A DNA stretch of 64,000 nucleotides from Beroe forskalii (lineage: Eukaryota; Ctenophora; Nuda; Beroida; Beroidae), in the NCBI GenBank assembly GCA_011033025.1, contig WFMF01000332.1:129781-193780 (forward strand). The letters are read 5' to 3'. The notes below the pieces were generated by a model. That model was given only the letters and a program-made list of their open reading frames with translations, had not been told where the DNA came from and did no database searches. Numbering within the stretch: the stretch's first letter is position 1; each line of letters starts with the position of its first letter. The position numbers and the translations under genes are program-made. Positions 44,301 through 56,687 of the stretch are shown in pieces.

Positions 44301-47300
44301 CAAGTCAGACGGCTGCGATCTCAAAGGAACTTAAGGAATGATAAAAGCCTTTGCCCCATATAAATTCGAGACAAGATTGTCAACTGTCACCAGAACGAAA
44401 ACACTTGCCATGAGCCTAGCCGTTCCTTTCGTTCTGAACGAGTGCCTCCAAAATACATAGACATGCGCCTATTGGGCTCGTTTTGGGATACTTCCCGAGT
44501 GATATATCCGCCATCCGGTTTAGACCCACAGTCCGTATAGGGCAAGGGTTTAGATATGACGTTGACCCGATTATCTGGACCATCCATCATAGACAACAAT
44601 GAAAACGTCATGGAGGTATAAAGAGGTAAGCATAATATAATCCATTGAAATATAAGCAGGCAAGCTGTCCTCCGATGGATTCCTTTGATCATGATGAACT
44701 TTGTGCCGGAATATTGAGCAGACCGAAGGTTACGCTGAGAGACACACTGGAAGGGGTGAGCACCAGCAATGCCATTGACAGTTATATTAAATATAAAAGG
44801 TCCACAGCGCGAGTTAATCCAAGTTTTCAAAATCTATATGGTCGAGATGCCTCAAAATTATATAAATGACTAGATGTAACATCATTGCAGTGTCATTATA
44901 ATATATCCTGCTGCTTAACGTATATTATGTTTATACACGGTCGCCCAGCCAATCCAATAAATGGATGTAATGATTAAATATTTGAGAGATTGCAGGTTTG
45001 TTTTAAACCAATCAGGCGCGGTAGCAAATTGATCACCTGATATAGTTGAGGTAAGTAAGTTTTAAACTACATAAAAGATACAATCAAGACAGCTGAACCG
45101 AGTTATAGTGCTATTTATTCATTACCAATTGGATTCAAATTGAACCGATTGCAATCCATATACTGATAGCAAGTGAAAATAATCGCTCATTAAAAACGTT
45201 CCTGAGTCCCACATACACTGAGCTATACTGACGCTAACATTCGCTCCATCTTATGTTACTCCCTCAACTCATTTCAACACTGCGCTTGAGAAACAGGCAG
45301 GTTATTTCGTCATTAATTCACTACTCTACGCTGTGATAATGACATCATTCTCTCAGGGGTCTGTTCAGTCTATGATTCGCGGACAGCCGATATATGGGAG
45401 TGATCTGCTCCCACATTTTCAGTGTGCAGTAACAAAAACACCTGCCCTACAGGCTTCCAGCGTAATTATTAACTACGCAATATACTCTGAACGCTGCAAC
45501 AGACGGCGTGCCAGGGACTCACGACGTGCCGGATTGACAAATGACTTGGATTGTATGGAACATAATAAATTCGTGTGTTATGGATCTGGAGGTGGTAATA
45601 ATTTAAGAAATGATTCGGCTCATGCCATCCGCACCAATTTTATAATGTTATCTATGCCGCAGCTGCTATAAACATTCTGAACAGGCTGTAGTTCGTCGTT
45701 CGAGAGAAGCAGATACATCCTTACTTCTGTCTGTCTCTGTCAACTGTCTGTATTGTCGGTGTGTGCTCGGTATTTTTTGGTGTCTGTCTACACGTGTTCC
45801 AATTCACAACGGCTGTAGTGCACTGTTATATCCCCAGATCCATACGCAGATCCTTGTGGTGCGAATCCAAACCACGCACCAGATTGAAATTTGAAACACA
45901 GCGACTAAAGATGATAATCTTACGTTACAACAATATTGCGCAGAACTCACAGGTTAATAATGAATGAACTGCTATTGAAAGAACAACCACCGCCCACATT
46001 GGAAAGTAGGAGGTTTGATGGCATGATTATGGTGCCAATTCCAGCCAGCTGCGTCAATTTATTGTGCCACTTATGTGCAGATTACTACCATGCAATTATT
46101 TTAAGAGTATAGCTGGTTGTGGTACAATACGCTAATATTACGCAACAGATGTGATACTGTGGAACTAATTGAACTCGGCTCACGCCTCGTGTCAATTAGT
46201 GTACTAACTACTAATTAACACTCGGCTTCTCCTCGGGTGATTAGTACAGTAACTGGTACTCGGCTTCGCCTCGTTCGATTGCTGCAACAGTACCACTATG
46301 TAATTATAGTTATCAGGCATAATTATCACACTTCACAGACTTTTGCTTCACGGACCTAAAACTTCACGCTTGATCCTGCCTCTTCAAATTTTCAACAAAA
46401 ATTCGAAATTTTTGACTCGATTTTTCCTATTTTCTTCACGATTTGAATACTTGAATTGAAAATTCTTCAATGTTTTTCGTTAATAAATGATAAATTTTCA
46501 TATCGCAGGTACCAATCATGAAAAGAAATATAATTTCCTGAAGAGTTTTAGGTAACACCGATGCTCTTTTAGGGCAACACCCCGGGCACACTGAGGGCAT
46601 AAAGCACACTAAGGGCACATTGGGGTCTAAGGACAAAGAGCGTCATTTCAAATATAAAACGAACAAACAGCAGACATTACCAATACCATAGTCATAGTCA
46701 ATTTGATGTGTCAGTTTCTCGCCAAAATAAAATGAACAGACCATTATTTTGAAATGATCGTCGGTTATGAATATCAAGAATAACCCGGTATTTAAAGAAT
46801 TCCTACTTTAAGAATAACCTAGACATGACTCAACAAACAGATCAAGCATTTCCTATGCCCTGTAAGGTCATGTGTAATGCGCACATCCGCGTTAAGTGGA
46901 GCATGCCAACTATATACCTTAGGAGGTGTATTTATGGAGGTTGTAATTCGGAGATTTTTCGGAAAAATCGCCATTTTTTCACACACCATGGCAGTTCAAA
47001 ATGAAGTCATTATCATATGTTATGTTAACTAGAGTAATGACTTGAGAAAAATCCCCAAATTGCACCCTAGAAATTTGTAAACACCAAAATTTTACTCCAC
47101 ATAAATACAGCTCCTATGGTAATGACCAATCAAACGCAAGGATCACCATCGTGCTGATCGATTAGAATTATTTAGGCCTCTCACTATAAAAGTTCAGCTG
47201 TACTGAACTGAGATCTTCGAATTCAAAAACACAATAGGCTCAATAACATATGTGAGTGAATAATGGCGTTTTATGTCTGGTTCTTGGCATTTCCAGCTGC

Positions 47301-47640
47301 CCCCCGCTGAGAACCGCAGTTATGATAATTTTTGTACATTAAGCATAATTCGAGGATAATTTAAAATGCTTATTAGCTTTTATTAAATTTGAATGAGCCC
47401 ATTGAGTTCAAATCTATCTACACTAGTCAGTCTATAAATGGTTAAGACTACAATCTCTCCCGGCCGATTCCCCACCTTATTTATCGCATTTCACTGCCCC
47501 ACCTTAGGCTTATTTATCTCATTTCACTGCCCCTGCACCAGTAAGGAGGAGCCCCGAGCAGTCCTCGTGATGGTCATTGAATTTGAATAGTCTAAATACT
47601 TAAATAGAGCTATCAATAATAGTACTGTAAAACAATAAGC
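41333..47640. other. Gene-poor region
   Basis: No gene supported. Points of note are GATTCATCATGATAATGACG near 43290 and TTCGTCATTAATTCACTAC near 45308 (copies of a CRE-like dispersed motif); 43015-43155, a run of CACATC/GCGTT words (repeated CACATCTCGCGTT); 44040-44060, an AAT/AAC microsatellite; 44098-44195, two direct copies of CAGATTAGATATAGTCAGAC-like sequence; and 46190-46290, repeats of CTCGGCTTCGCCTCG. A 147-codon minus frame at 44387-44830 overlaps dispersed repeat B and is doubtful. Confidence 0.45.
44435..44545. repeat. Dispersed repeat B, copy 2
   Basis: Contains CATAGACATGCGCCTAT, TTTTGGGATACTTCCC and ATCCGGTTTAGACCCACAG in the same order as the complement of 25700-25790. Spacing between the blocks is similar, so the two copies descend from one element. 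Confidence 0.6.
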
Positions 47641-47654
47641 ATTACCCGTCAATC

Positions 47655-48012
47655 ATAACCCGTCACTCGCAGTTTACACGTATTCTCACTCGCAGTTTAC
47701 ATGCACACTCACTCGCAGTTTACACGCATTCTTACTCGCAGTTTACATGCACACTCACTCGCAGTTTATACGCATTCTTACTCGCTGTTTACACGTATTC
47801 TTACTCGTAGTTTACACGCACATTCCCTCGCAGTTTACACGCACACTCACTCGCAGTTTACACGCATTCTCACTCGTAGTTTACACGCATTCTCACTCGT
47901 AGTTTACACGCAACTCACTCGCAGTTTACATGTATTCTCATTCGCAGTTTACACGCACACTCACTCACAGTTTATGCGTACACTCAGTCACAGTTTACAT
48001 TTCGTAGTTAAT
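47655..48012. repeat. Minisatellite, 23-bp unit
   Basis: About fifteen units of CACTCGCAGTTTACACGCAN with minor variants (ACGCATTCT, ATGCACACT, ACGTATTCT). Because 23 is not a multiple of three, the 119-codon open frame across it (47701-48060) cycles through three phases of the repeat and is spurious. Confidence 0.92.
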
Positions 48013-49174
48013 ATGCTTACTCGGTGTCCCTTCATCATTTTATCAACTGTGGATATATGACAAAATGATGCGACATTTTAATTTTGGAAAACAAACTAAA
48101 TTTTAATAATAAGTTACAATCGAATTTTAAAATGCTATAAATTTAAAACCCTAAAACAAATCAAGTACTCCTGATTTAAATTAAAAATCCCTTCTATAGC
48201 CCCACAAAAGCAAATACATTAAACGTTGACTCTGGACAGCATTATGGAACAATGCTGTAACATTATGTGCTTTTTAAGCCCATTGGGGCCTTAACTTTCT
48301 TAAAACTTTTCGAATTGAAATAATTGATTCTTGAAGTTGAATAACAAATCGAAAGATAATTAGAAGTAATTAGTACATCAAAATTGTACGCAGTTGTGAA
48401 AGCCTTTTAGGAACTCATGAAGAAATTAGAGAAGAATAGCACACGTGGCAACACCTTGCAATATAGCGTCTACTGATTAATCAAGCAGCTGGCCACATGT
48501 TTGCGATAAAAGTTTGCCATATAAAATAGAATACTTTCACAGCTGATCACATACCTGCCCAAAGTGTCTATCAAGACTGAACGACGGCATTGTTGTTCCA
48601 GGAACTTCAAACATGTTTGGATTTTGGAGTCAAAATTATATAAAAACCGCTAGATGAAACATGAAAACGTTTTCCTTTAACAACCAAAATGTTGAGCATA
48701 AAATCACAAAAATAAAACAATATTCTGGCTCATATTTTTACTGACTTTTTCCGTGTAGAATCGGTAAAACTAATGAGTTTAGGAGTAACTGTATATATTT
48801 CGCAGAAAAAGGTATGGGCGGTTGGCATGCGGTGATGTACTGATCATATCGGTCCGGCTCTACGCGACATATTATCTATCATGATCAACGTGGATTCATT
48901 ATAAAATTTAGTAACCATGCATATTTAAATAGGGTAGTGATACTCCAAAAATGAGATAAAAACTAAAAGTATTTCTGTAATAAAAATTGAATAATTTAAA
49001 ATCATCCCCTATAATAATTGTAAAAGCATACTAAATTGTGCATCTATGATAGAGACTGTTTTCGAATCATACAAAAACGTCCATCCTTTTCCTTTCATCA
49101 TTTCCAATTTAAATTTCAATATATTTCCGTCCCTTAAATTCCAGTCTCATTTCCGCCCCTACTGAATTCCAGAC
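48013..49174. other. Intergenic, 3' of DDX51
   Basis: No gene seen. 49120-49200 has a small tandem duplication of GAATTCCAGACTCATTTCCG that includes the DDX51 stop-codon context; the outer copy carries the word CCAGTCTCATTTCCG. Confidence 0.5.
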
Positions 49175-52100
49175 TCATTTCCGTCCCTTTGATTTCAGTC
49201 TGATCTCCAGCCTGGACAGACAATCCTCGTAGTTTGTGGACAGTTCAGAGATTACTTCTTCCGAGATCTTCATTTCCTTAGCCCGTGTATCCCCGGCTTT
49301 CTTAAGCAACTGGTGGAAATTCCTGACCTGAAAGTGAATCACGTGATCATCACATTACCAACATGTCAATGAGAGTCAAACAGTTATGTCCAAAGTCAAC
49401 ATCTTAATAAGCTGCTTTTCTTATTAAGCAGCAGTTAGCTAGATATCTAATCGTGTCCAAATCAACTGCTTTTGAATTAAGACCTATTTTAATCTCACAC
49501 TAATGCGATATGTTTATCTCACTTTTACCCACCTCCTCATGCCTGACGAGAGTGTAGGCGTTGCCATGGCGCCCTGCACGTGCTGTCCTCCCCACGCGGT
49601 GCACGTAGGTCTGCACGTGGGCGGGCACGTCATAGTTCACCACGTGGTCTACGGAGCTGAGATCCATGCCGCGCGCGAGGGAGTCTGAACAGACCAGCCT
49701 GCGGGGGTTGGGGGTTATGATGTGCGGGGATTGGGGGTTCTGCCGCGCGCAAGGGAGTCTGAACAGACTAGCCTGCGGGGGGTTATGATGCATTATTAAA
49801 TGGCATGCATTCTCTGAAGACTTGAATTATCCGTCAAGTTTGATGAAGGCAGACGATATGAATTCTTATGCAGGGCATTCAATGACATATTATGTGTTTA
49901 TAGCACATTAGATTTAAACGCTAAGAGTGACACAAAAGGAAGACTTTCACCCGTGTCAATCTGTTCAAGTCAATAGGTTCCCACATACCATTTAGCAATG
50001 CTATGCTCTGGTTCGATGGAGTAGTATTGATGTTCCTAAACGTTATTATATGAACTTGACAACAGGCTAAGGTCACTGTTAGATGAAAGATTAATCCATT
50101 ATCTTTCGAAATCATGGTATCTGTTGGATCAACAGATACCAGACAGCCATTAGAACCAGTTTTAACATGGTTAAATAAACAAATATTTTCCCTCGTGTAT
50201 GAAGATGCGGTCATTTCTCAAAAGGCATTCAAATTCAATTTGTACTTGTAAACTGTACCTATCAAGTTATTATAGTTTTCATATAGGTGGCTTACAGTTG
50301 AATGTGGTTGAGGTCGAAGTCCCGCACGACTTTGTTTCTTTGTTGCGTGGTAAGTGTCGAGGAATACTCTGCGACTTTAATCCCTCCGAACTCCTCTGTT
50401 GGGTTATTGGGGTCATTCAGGGACAAATAGTCACGATTTTTGTGCAGAGCCATATTTTATTTTAGATGTGGTTAGTTGGTTACTTAGACAACGCCATCAC
50501 TGAAAGATATCGAGATATGAGCCTGATTAAAATTCTGTTCACGCACTACCTTGGTTGTGTACAACGTACGTATTGAGTTTAGAAGTTCTTTCAGGCACGC
50601 ATACGGTACCTGTCAGGAGAGCCAGTCTGTTGGCTGTATCCACTGAGCTTGTAAAGCAGAGGATGTGCCCCAGTGTCCGGGCCAGATGTACCAACACCAG
50701 AGCCTTGTCTTGTAGCTCACAACGTATCTGGTATTGCTGTGGGGAAGAAATGTATGAGTTACACGATGGTAACAAGTCCACTTGCGTATTGGACTTACAT
50801 TTTTCAAATCACGGTATTGAGGAGATGAGTATTCAACTATTCAATGTTGGTACACTGGACAGTCTTTATAAGTAACGTATTTTTCATGAATAAGTTGAGT
50901 TGGGTAAACTATACGCAATGAAAGGCTTTAGTTCATTGAATTTCAAATACCGTTAAAGACGCCGGCAAGGTATACTTTCCACCGCAGCAGTACAACTTGG
51001 GCTGGTACAGTTGAGGGGAGCAAGTTTTGACGGGTCATGGAGTGACAGTCAGCAGAGAAGAGTAGTTTCTGGAGGGGCAGGGCTGGACGGGTCAGCTCGG
51101 CTACACTTAACCGGGTTTTGGGAGGGTATCGGGCAGTTATTATCTCAGGTTGTGATGGGTGTCCTGGGGTGGGCGGAGAAAAATGAGAGGAACTCAATAA
51201 ATTCAGTTTAATAAGTTAGCGAATCTGTATTTTCATGCGAGAAATAAATCACTTTGATACACACATTGATCAGTCCTCCTACGCAGATCAGTCAACTCAC
51301 TGTATGGCTTGCTGTTGTAGACTGCGCTGAAAAGGGTCGGTAGCCAGTCCTGATAGGTCTGGTTGAGAAGCGTATCCATCTCGTCAATAACCTGTAAGTT
51401 TATCTTAGAATTAAAAACAACCGCAACATCCGTATATCACTAAAATCTGTCCAGATTTATTAATTTTAAATGAAACGTTAGAATAAGTCGAGGACTTATC
51501 GTGAAAATGAGTCGAGGATTCGCTAAGAATAAGCGATGACTGGTAGGATCATTTTACACAGAAGTCTCACCAGGAATCGTAGGTGTTGCAAGGTAAACAA
51601 GGGCGTTTCCCGTAGGTGATTGACGACCCTACCAGGCGTACCAACAGCCACGTGTGCCAAGCACGCGCCTTGCTCGGTAAAAAGGTGTTTCTGTTCCGTG
51701 GGAAATGTGTCCTTACCCGACAACAAAACAACCTGGGATGGAGATAGTTCTCAGGGGATGTTCAGAGATTTTTCTCATCCCTGAACTTTTTTGGTGATCT
51801 GAACGTCATTAGGACAAAGAAACGTACCTTAGTACCAGAAATATAGGCGACTAATTAAGGCGCAAGATATTAAGCGACAAGATATTAAGGCGATTTTCCT
51901 GCACAATTGAAGTTTTTTCCCGAAAACGATTTTTCAATTAAAATGGCTATGAAATGAATATAAAATTGAACGAAAATGCAAAAAAGTCTTGTCGGGCCTT
52001 CAAAATACAGTACATCATATCCTGTGCTTTTCAAGCGGATCAATGAACATTTTAGAGTCAATACCGACATCCTTACATCGTGCCATCGTCAGTGATACCA

Positions 52101-54126
52101 AAAGTTGCACTGATAACTGGCTATTAAGTTATTTAATTATGTTGGTTAAATTGAAGAAGTCGATTGGGGAGAAAAATAACTGAAAATAAAGTCTTTAAAA
52201 AATTAAGACTACCAGATATTTAGACGATCAGATATTAAGGCGACAAGAAATTAAGGCGATTTTTCCAAAATCGCCTTAATTTCTTGTCGCCTATATTTCT
52301 GGTACTAAGGTAGTTCGATCAAGTTTGGCCGTGTGAATAAAATTTATAAAGCTAGAGCAGCGCGTGAAAAACGCGCGTGCGCCAAGTGCTGATTCATTAC
52401 AAAATGTGCGCGAAAACTAGCAATAGACTTACCTTTTTCCTGGTTAATGAAATTCTTGAAATATTTGCGACATTTCAGAAGCGCTTTAAATTTTCAAGAA
52501 ATGGATTTTTTTCGAATGCTGAACAAGTTGACATTAAGAAATTTACCACCCTAACGGCCACTTTCGTATCGTTTTACCTTGATCAGTTTGCTGAAGTTGT
52601 TGAGGACGTTTTTGACTTGGTTTGCAAGGTTTTTGGTCGGCAACACGATAATGGCTTGGAGCATCGGTGGAAGCTTGTACAAGCACTGAAATGTAATGAA
52701 ATATTACTGATTTTATTGAATATTGATGAGCAGAAATAAAACACGTGTTGAATCACGAAAAGTGAAAACATTCTCACTTTTGAGATAAAACTGAGGTTAA
52801 TTCCGAGCACAATTATATCAGTGTACCTGGACTAAAGGTAAAGCGTAGACAAGAGTTTTCCCCGAGCCAGTAGGAGCTGAAACACACAAGTCTGACGGAG
52901 GAGTGAAGTTTCTTGAGAGCAAGGAAACATCTTGGCATCCAGCCAAAATATCAGGAATAATGTGACTTTGTACTGCGGTGATAATTCGATTAAATACTTT
53001 AGTAATTGTACACGATAAATTATCTGAATTTCAAAGCGCATATATATGTGCCAGAAAATTTGATGGATATCATAAATGAAATTATCCGTTTCTTTTGAAA
53101 CTTCTGAGTAGAAGTGACAACTTGGAAACCTCGGATAGAAAGAACATCAAAAAAGTACATACCTGGGAAAAGAGCAGTTATATCCATCTTACTCAATGCT
53201 TCCACCACACATGGGTCCAACAACCCAAAGTCAGATAGCAGGGTCGTGTTACTCAAATCCGTGTCAATGATCTCACCATTGACAATCCAATCCGGTAGAT
53301 CGCGTTTTACAGCAACGAGTTTCTCCAGTTTCTTGTGTTTTCCTAGTATTGTCCATTCCTCTGGATCCACTTTATTGACTTGATCGTCTGTTGCTCCACC
53401 GTTTTCTTTCGGGAGTCCTTTATCATCTGCAGCTTCAACATTGGTTTCAGTCGGAGTTTCTTGGGGCTCATTAGCAACTATTTCGGTGGATGTAGAGTCA
53501 TCTGTTTGCAGCTCCCTTTTCCTTTTCTTCTTTTTCTTTTTAGGTATTTCTGGTTGATCTACCGAGGGTTCCACGGATTTCATTGGTGAATTGGCCTCAT
53601 TTTCAGCTGTTATGTTTGCAGTACCCTCATTAGCACACATTTCAGACGAAGCATTCCTTTTCTTTTTCTTGGTCGCATTGCTCGTTATAATGTTATCCTC
53701 AGTTATGGGGGCAGAAGTTTCAGCTTCTCTCGGACCTTTACTTTTCTTTGTCTTCTTTTTAGTTTTACGGGGAGAATCTGTTACCCCCTCTACGGAAGGT
53801 TCTCCGTTTTCCTTCTGATCAAATGGCACCTTCCTCTTCTTTCTCTTACACTTCACCTCATTCAATTCCTTCGGACTTGACTCCAGTGTTGATGCTACAT
53901 CATTTGAATCATTCTCTTCTGTTCGGGAAACTTTCCTCCTCTTTTTCGGGTGCTTCTTCTCTGACCCATTCTCAGCTGAACCACTAATCGGTGAAACATC
54001 ACTTTGCTGATTGTTCTGAAGTGCCTGCTTTCGGGCAGCTATCTTCTGTTTTAAGGCTTCCAATCGCTGATTTGCAGCATCACACGTTCCATTGCTCTCT
54101 GACTCTTCAAACCGTGTAAAGAACAT
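49175..54126 (-). CDS. DDX51: DEAD-box RNA helicase DDX51 (yeast Dbp6 homologue), with frame disruption
   Basis: Ten exons on the minus strand: 53163-54126, 52827-52972, 52578-52685, 51571-51732, 51301-51391, 50951-51082, 50610-50736, 50296-50395, 49533-49698, 49175-49327 (about 717 residues). The start MFFTRFEE corresponds to the short N-terminal motif of the family. A Lys-rich acidic/basic tail follows (about 30-260, several [13 protein letters not shown] nuclear signals), then the core: motif I APTGSGKT, Ia PTKNLANQV, Ib [47 protein letters not shown]51 works in the nucleolus on 60S subunit assembly. Two oddities: motif II is DEMD instead of DEAD, and exon 50951-51082 is 2 nt short of the phase its neighbours require. 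Within it the conserved words [19 protein letters not shown] and [20 protein letters not shown] fall in three different frames, and the motif III SAT site is lost there. Either two base deletions in the assembly or real decay. A MITE sits in the intron at 51825-52312. 321 of the residues are in the first exon. Confidence 0.9.
49740..49780 (-). repeat. Partial copy of a DDX51 exon start with its acceptor
   Basis: TGCCGCGCGCAAGGGAGTCTGAACAGACTAGCCTGCGGGG repeats, with three differences, the junction at about 49668-49707 (acceptor CCCCGCAG plus the first 30 bases of the exon). It sits about 70 bp upstream in the intron, linked by GGGGGTT-rich sequence, so it offers a second acceptor with identical exon context that does not lead to a continuing frame. 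Confidence 0.85.
51825..52312. mobile_element. MITE, family A copy 2, in a DDX51 intron
   Basis: Same ends and internal layout as 23716-24229 (TACCTTAGTACCAGAAATAT ... complement), 488 bp, with TA at both edges. It differs from copy 1 by small deletions and substitutions, showing that the two are independent insertions of one family. Confidence 0.88.
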
Positions 54127-54592
54127 ACCTACAAAATCACTCTCTATTAATACAAATGTACAATGTTTCATTATACATTAGTGGGTGCATATACATTATT
54201 ATACAGTCATCATGGGTAATTAGTGAAGGTAACAGAGATTCGATAATGTTCTCCAGGCCAAATTAGTTAATAGTTAATCAATTAGACGTTACGTTTTGTA
54301 ATTAGGTAGTAATTTGATACACTGTATTGCTACCGATGCGAGGTAATTGCCTTTTTATTAACTGTAACAAGATATCGTTTTGGCAGATATTTCAGAATAG
54401 TAACACACAATTTCTGTTGAATGTGAACAATCAAAAATATATCAATAAACATATTTATAGAATGGCACACAAAATTACATACGAAAATATGCAGTTGGAC
54501 GAGACCAATTTAGCACTTAAAATTACTTGATATTGAAGTCCATTTCAACTGTCTAAATTCTTATTTGTGTCCGGGCGGCGAGCGATGCCTAA
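54127..54592. other. 5' flank of DDX51
   Basis: The probable promoter region of DDX51. I see no definite TATA or initiator. No other gene. Confidence 0.4.
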
Positions 54593-55313
54593 TACCGGGT
54601 GGCCCAAAAAACATGTAACGTTTTTAAAGCTTGATTACTTTTTCTGTGTTTAGAGTTTCTCAATGAAATTCTGATATGTCATAGAAATGGGTTGTAAGTT
54701 TTTGCACAAAAAATTTGAAATTTCCGTCTCAAAAAATGTCCGAGCTATCAGCGAAAAACTGGCTCTTTTCGACTTTTGAGACACAAAAATCTGTTTTTTT
54801 TTCGACATCTGAGACTCTAAAATTCACCAAAATTTGGTGTAATGTTGTTCGATATTTGCCTTACATATTGTGAAATTTTCATTCAGTTTACTCAAAAAAC
54901 CTCAGAGATAAGCCCATTTTTGTAACACAAAAAAGTGACCATATGCAAGGTCACATTTCATGATGTAGAGATAAACAAGACGTTTGTTTACCACTGATCC
55001 ACAGATTGTGTCTATTTTGTATCGTTCCGTGTGTTTTAATAAAATTTCACTAATTCAGACATTTTCAGAGCATCATGGATCTGGAGTTTAAATTCATTTT
55101 TATCCCGAGTTTATGCAGAAATATGGCCGAAAAACCGGTTTTGGCGGTTTTCCTTTGATAACTCAGGCATTTTTTGAGCTAGACACTTCAAATTTTTGGT
55201 GCAAAAACTTACAACCCATACCTATGGCATCTCAGAATTTCATGAAGGAATTCCAAACACAAAAAAAGAAATCAAGCTTTAAAAATGTTACATGTTTTTT
55301 GGGCCACCCGGTA
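54593..55313. mobile_element. Inverted-repeat element (TACCGGGTGGCCC ends)
   Basis: Ends TACCGGGTGGCCCAAAAAAC and its complement at 55313, with inverted repeats of about 130 bp that include CATGTAACGTTTTTAAAGCT and the word GGGTTGTAAGTTTTTGCAC. Total 721 bp, flanked by TA if the terminal TA is the duplicated target. There is no transposase, so it is a non-autonomous, mariner-like foldback element (inference). Confidence 0.88.
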
Positions 55314-56687
55314 CATTTAATTGTACTTGAATTTGAAACTCAGTAAACTTCATGTGTGAATAATAGCTATTATGGATTAGATAGCTGTTATCGATACATT
55401 ACTCCGTGAAATAATTTCTCATTTTTTGCTACACAAATTACAGTTGAAATTGCTGCATTGAATACGAGCAGAACTTGATCCATGTATGTGAATAGCGCGT
55501 TCCAAGCCATGCTCTAAGCGTAAATTACATCTGAATTGAACTATTGTTACACTTAAAATCGACAATATCACAATCATACTTAATCAGAGTTTATGATTAT
55601 ATTACATTCAATTAGGTTCATTAATTGTAAAAAACATCTAAATATAGAACTATGTAACTGGTAGGTAGCTTTATATTATACTCTTTAATCAAATTTAACA
55701 CTAACATTTCATAACCACGCATAATTTAAAAATTTAAAGCATAATAATTTAATCATATTTCATTTGATCATCAATAATGTCTCTCGCAAAATATTTAGAC
55801 GAGATAATAAGGTGCAGGCGAGTTTTCTTGGAATTGATAAACGATTACAACGGTAAGACATAAAGGCGGCAAGAAATTGAGACGGTTTCAGATCGTCTTA
55901 ATTTCTTGTCACCATTAAATTTCTGGCACTATTATCATAAAACTTTTTAAACAATTATGATTTTAGCGATTCACTTACATTACTATCAACGATTGACATC
56001 GTGAAGCAACTCCATTCAATGCTTTGTAAAAACTAATCAAAAAATAAATTTTCAACGATATACTGCAATATTTTAAATATAAAAAGTGATTTTAAAAGTT
56101 TATCTTAGCTGATTTCAGTCAACTTTCAGTCTCTACTACTACAGTTACAGAATTCGAAATCTTAAAAGTTTAGTTGAAACCCTTTTTAATCCTATGATCG
56201 TTCTGAAAACAAGATAAATAGGTAATCCGAAGTCATGCCATTATGATGGTGGAAGGTAAGAAACTGCAATTTTCGAACCGCCTTTTTCTCTTCAGTGATG
56301 AGTAAAAATTTCAACCCTTATTTAAACTTTGTCCCATCCATCCACGATCAACGTGGTACACAGTTATCAAATTCAATCTTAATCAAAGCAACTGCCAAAA
56401 TAGGCGCATTGTAAAAATGTAGCGCTGATATATTTTGACCGTGATGCTTTTCTAATATTACAAATACTCGTCTCCATAAGTTCATATGTTACATGCCAAA
56501 CATGGACAACTTTTAAAACCGCCAATAACACATCGGTCATAAACTTTTTTGGGGAAATTTCTCACAACAATCGTACCAAAATACAATTTATTGTAATTAA
56601 TATTCTCAATATTAATAACAACCGGACGAATATAATGTTCGAATGTTTCTACCGGTTCTCAATAATTTTAGCAACATTCCGATGTTC
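55314..56687. other. Intergenic between DDX51 and the LysM gene
   Basis: No gene seen. 55796-55932 is a decayed relic of MITE family A (AAGAAATTGAGACGG / CGTCTTAATTTCTTG hairpin and AAATTTCTGGCACTATTA at the end), missing its left part. Confidence 0.6.
55796..55932. mobile_element. MITE family A, decayed partial copy
   Basis: It retains the right-end hairpin and a diverged terminus of the family seen at 23716 and 51825. The left terminus is not recognisable. Confidence 0.6.

Noticed and set aside
44005..44334. 109-codon plus frame with poly-Asn
   Set aside because: Contains an AAT/AAC microsatellite and a local direct duplication, with no recognisable domain.
44387..44830. 147-codon minus-strand frame with a hydrophobic segment (possible secreted peptide)
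   Set aside because: Part of it is dispersed repeat B, there is no splice or family support, and similar frames occur by chance in this AT-rich DNA.
47655..48012. CRISPR-like array
   Set aside because: Units are contiguous with no unique spacers, and the genome is eukaryotic. It is a minisatellite.
47701..48060. 119-codon frame rich in His, Ser, Leu and Thr
   Set aside because: Pure translation of the 23-bp minisatellite.
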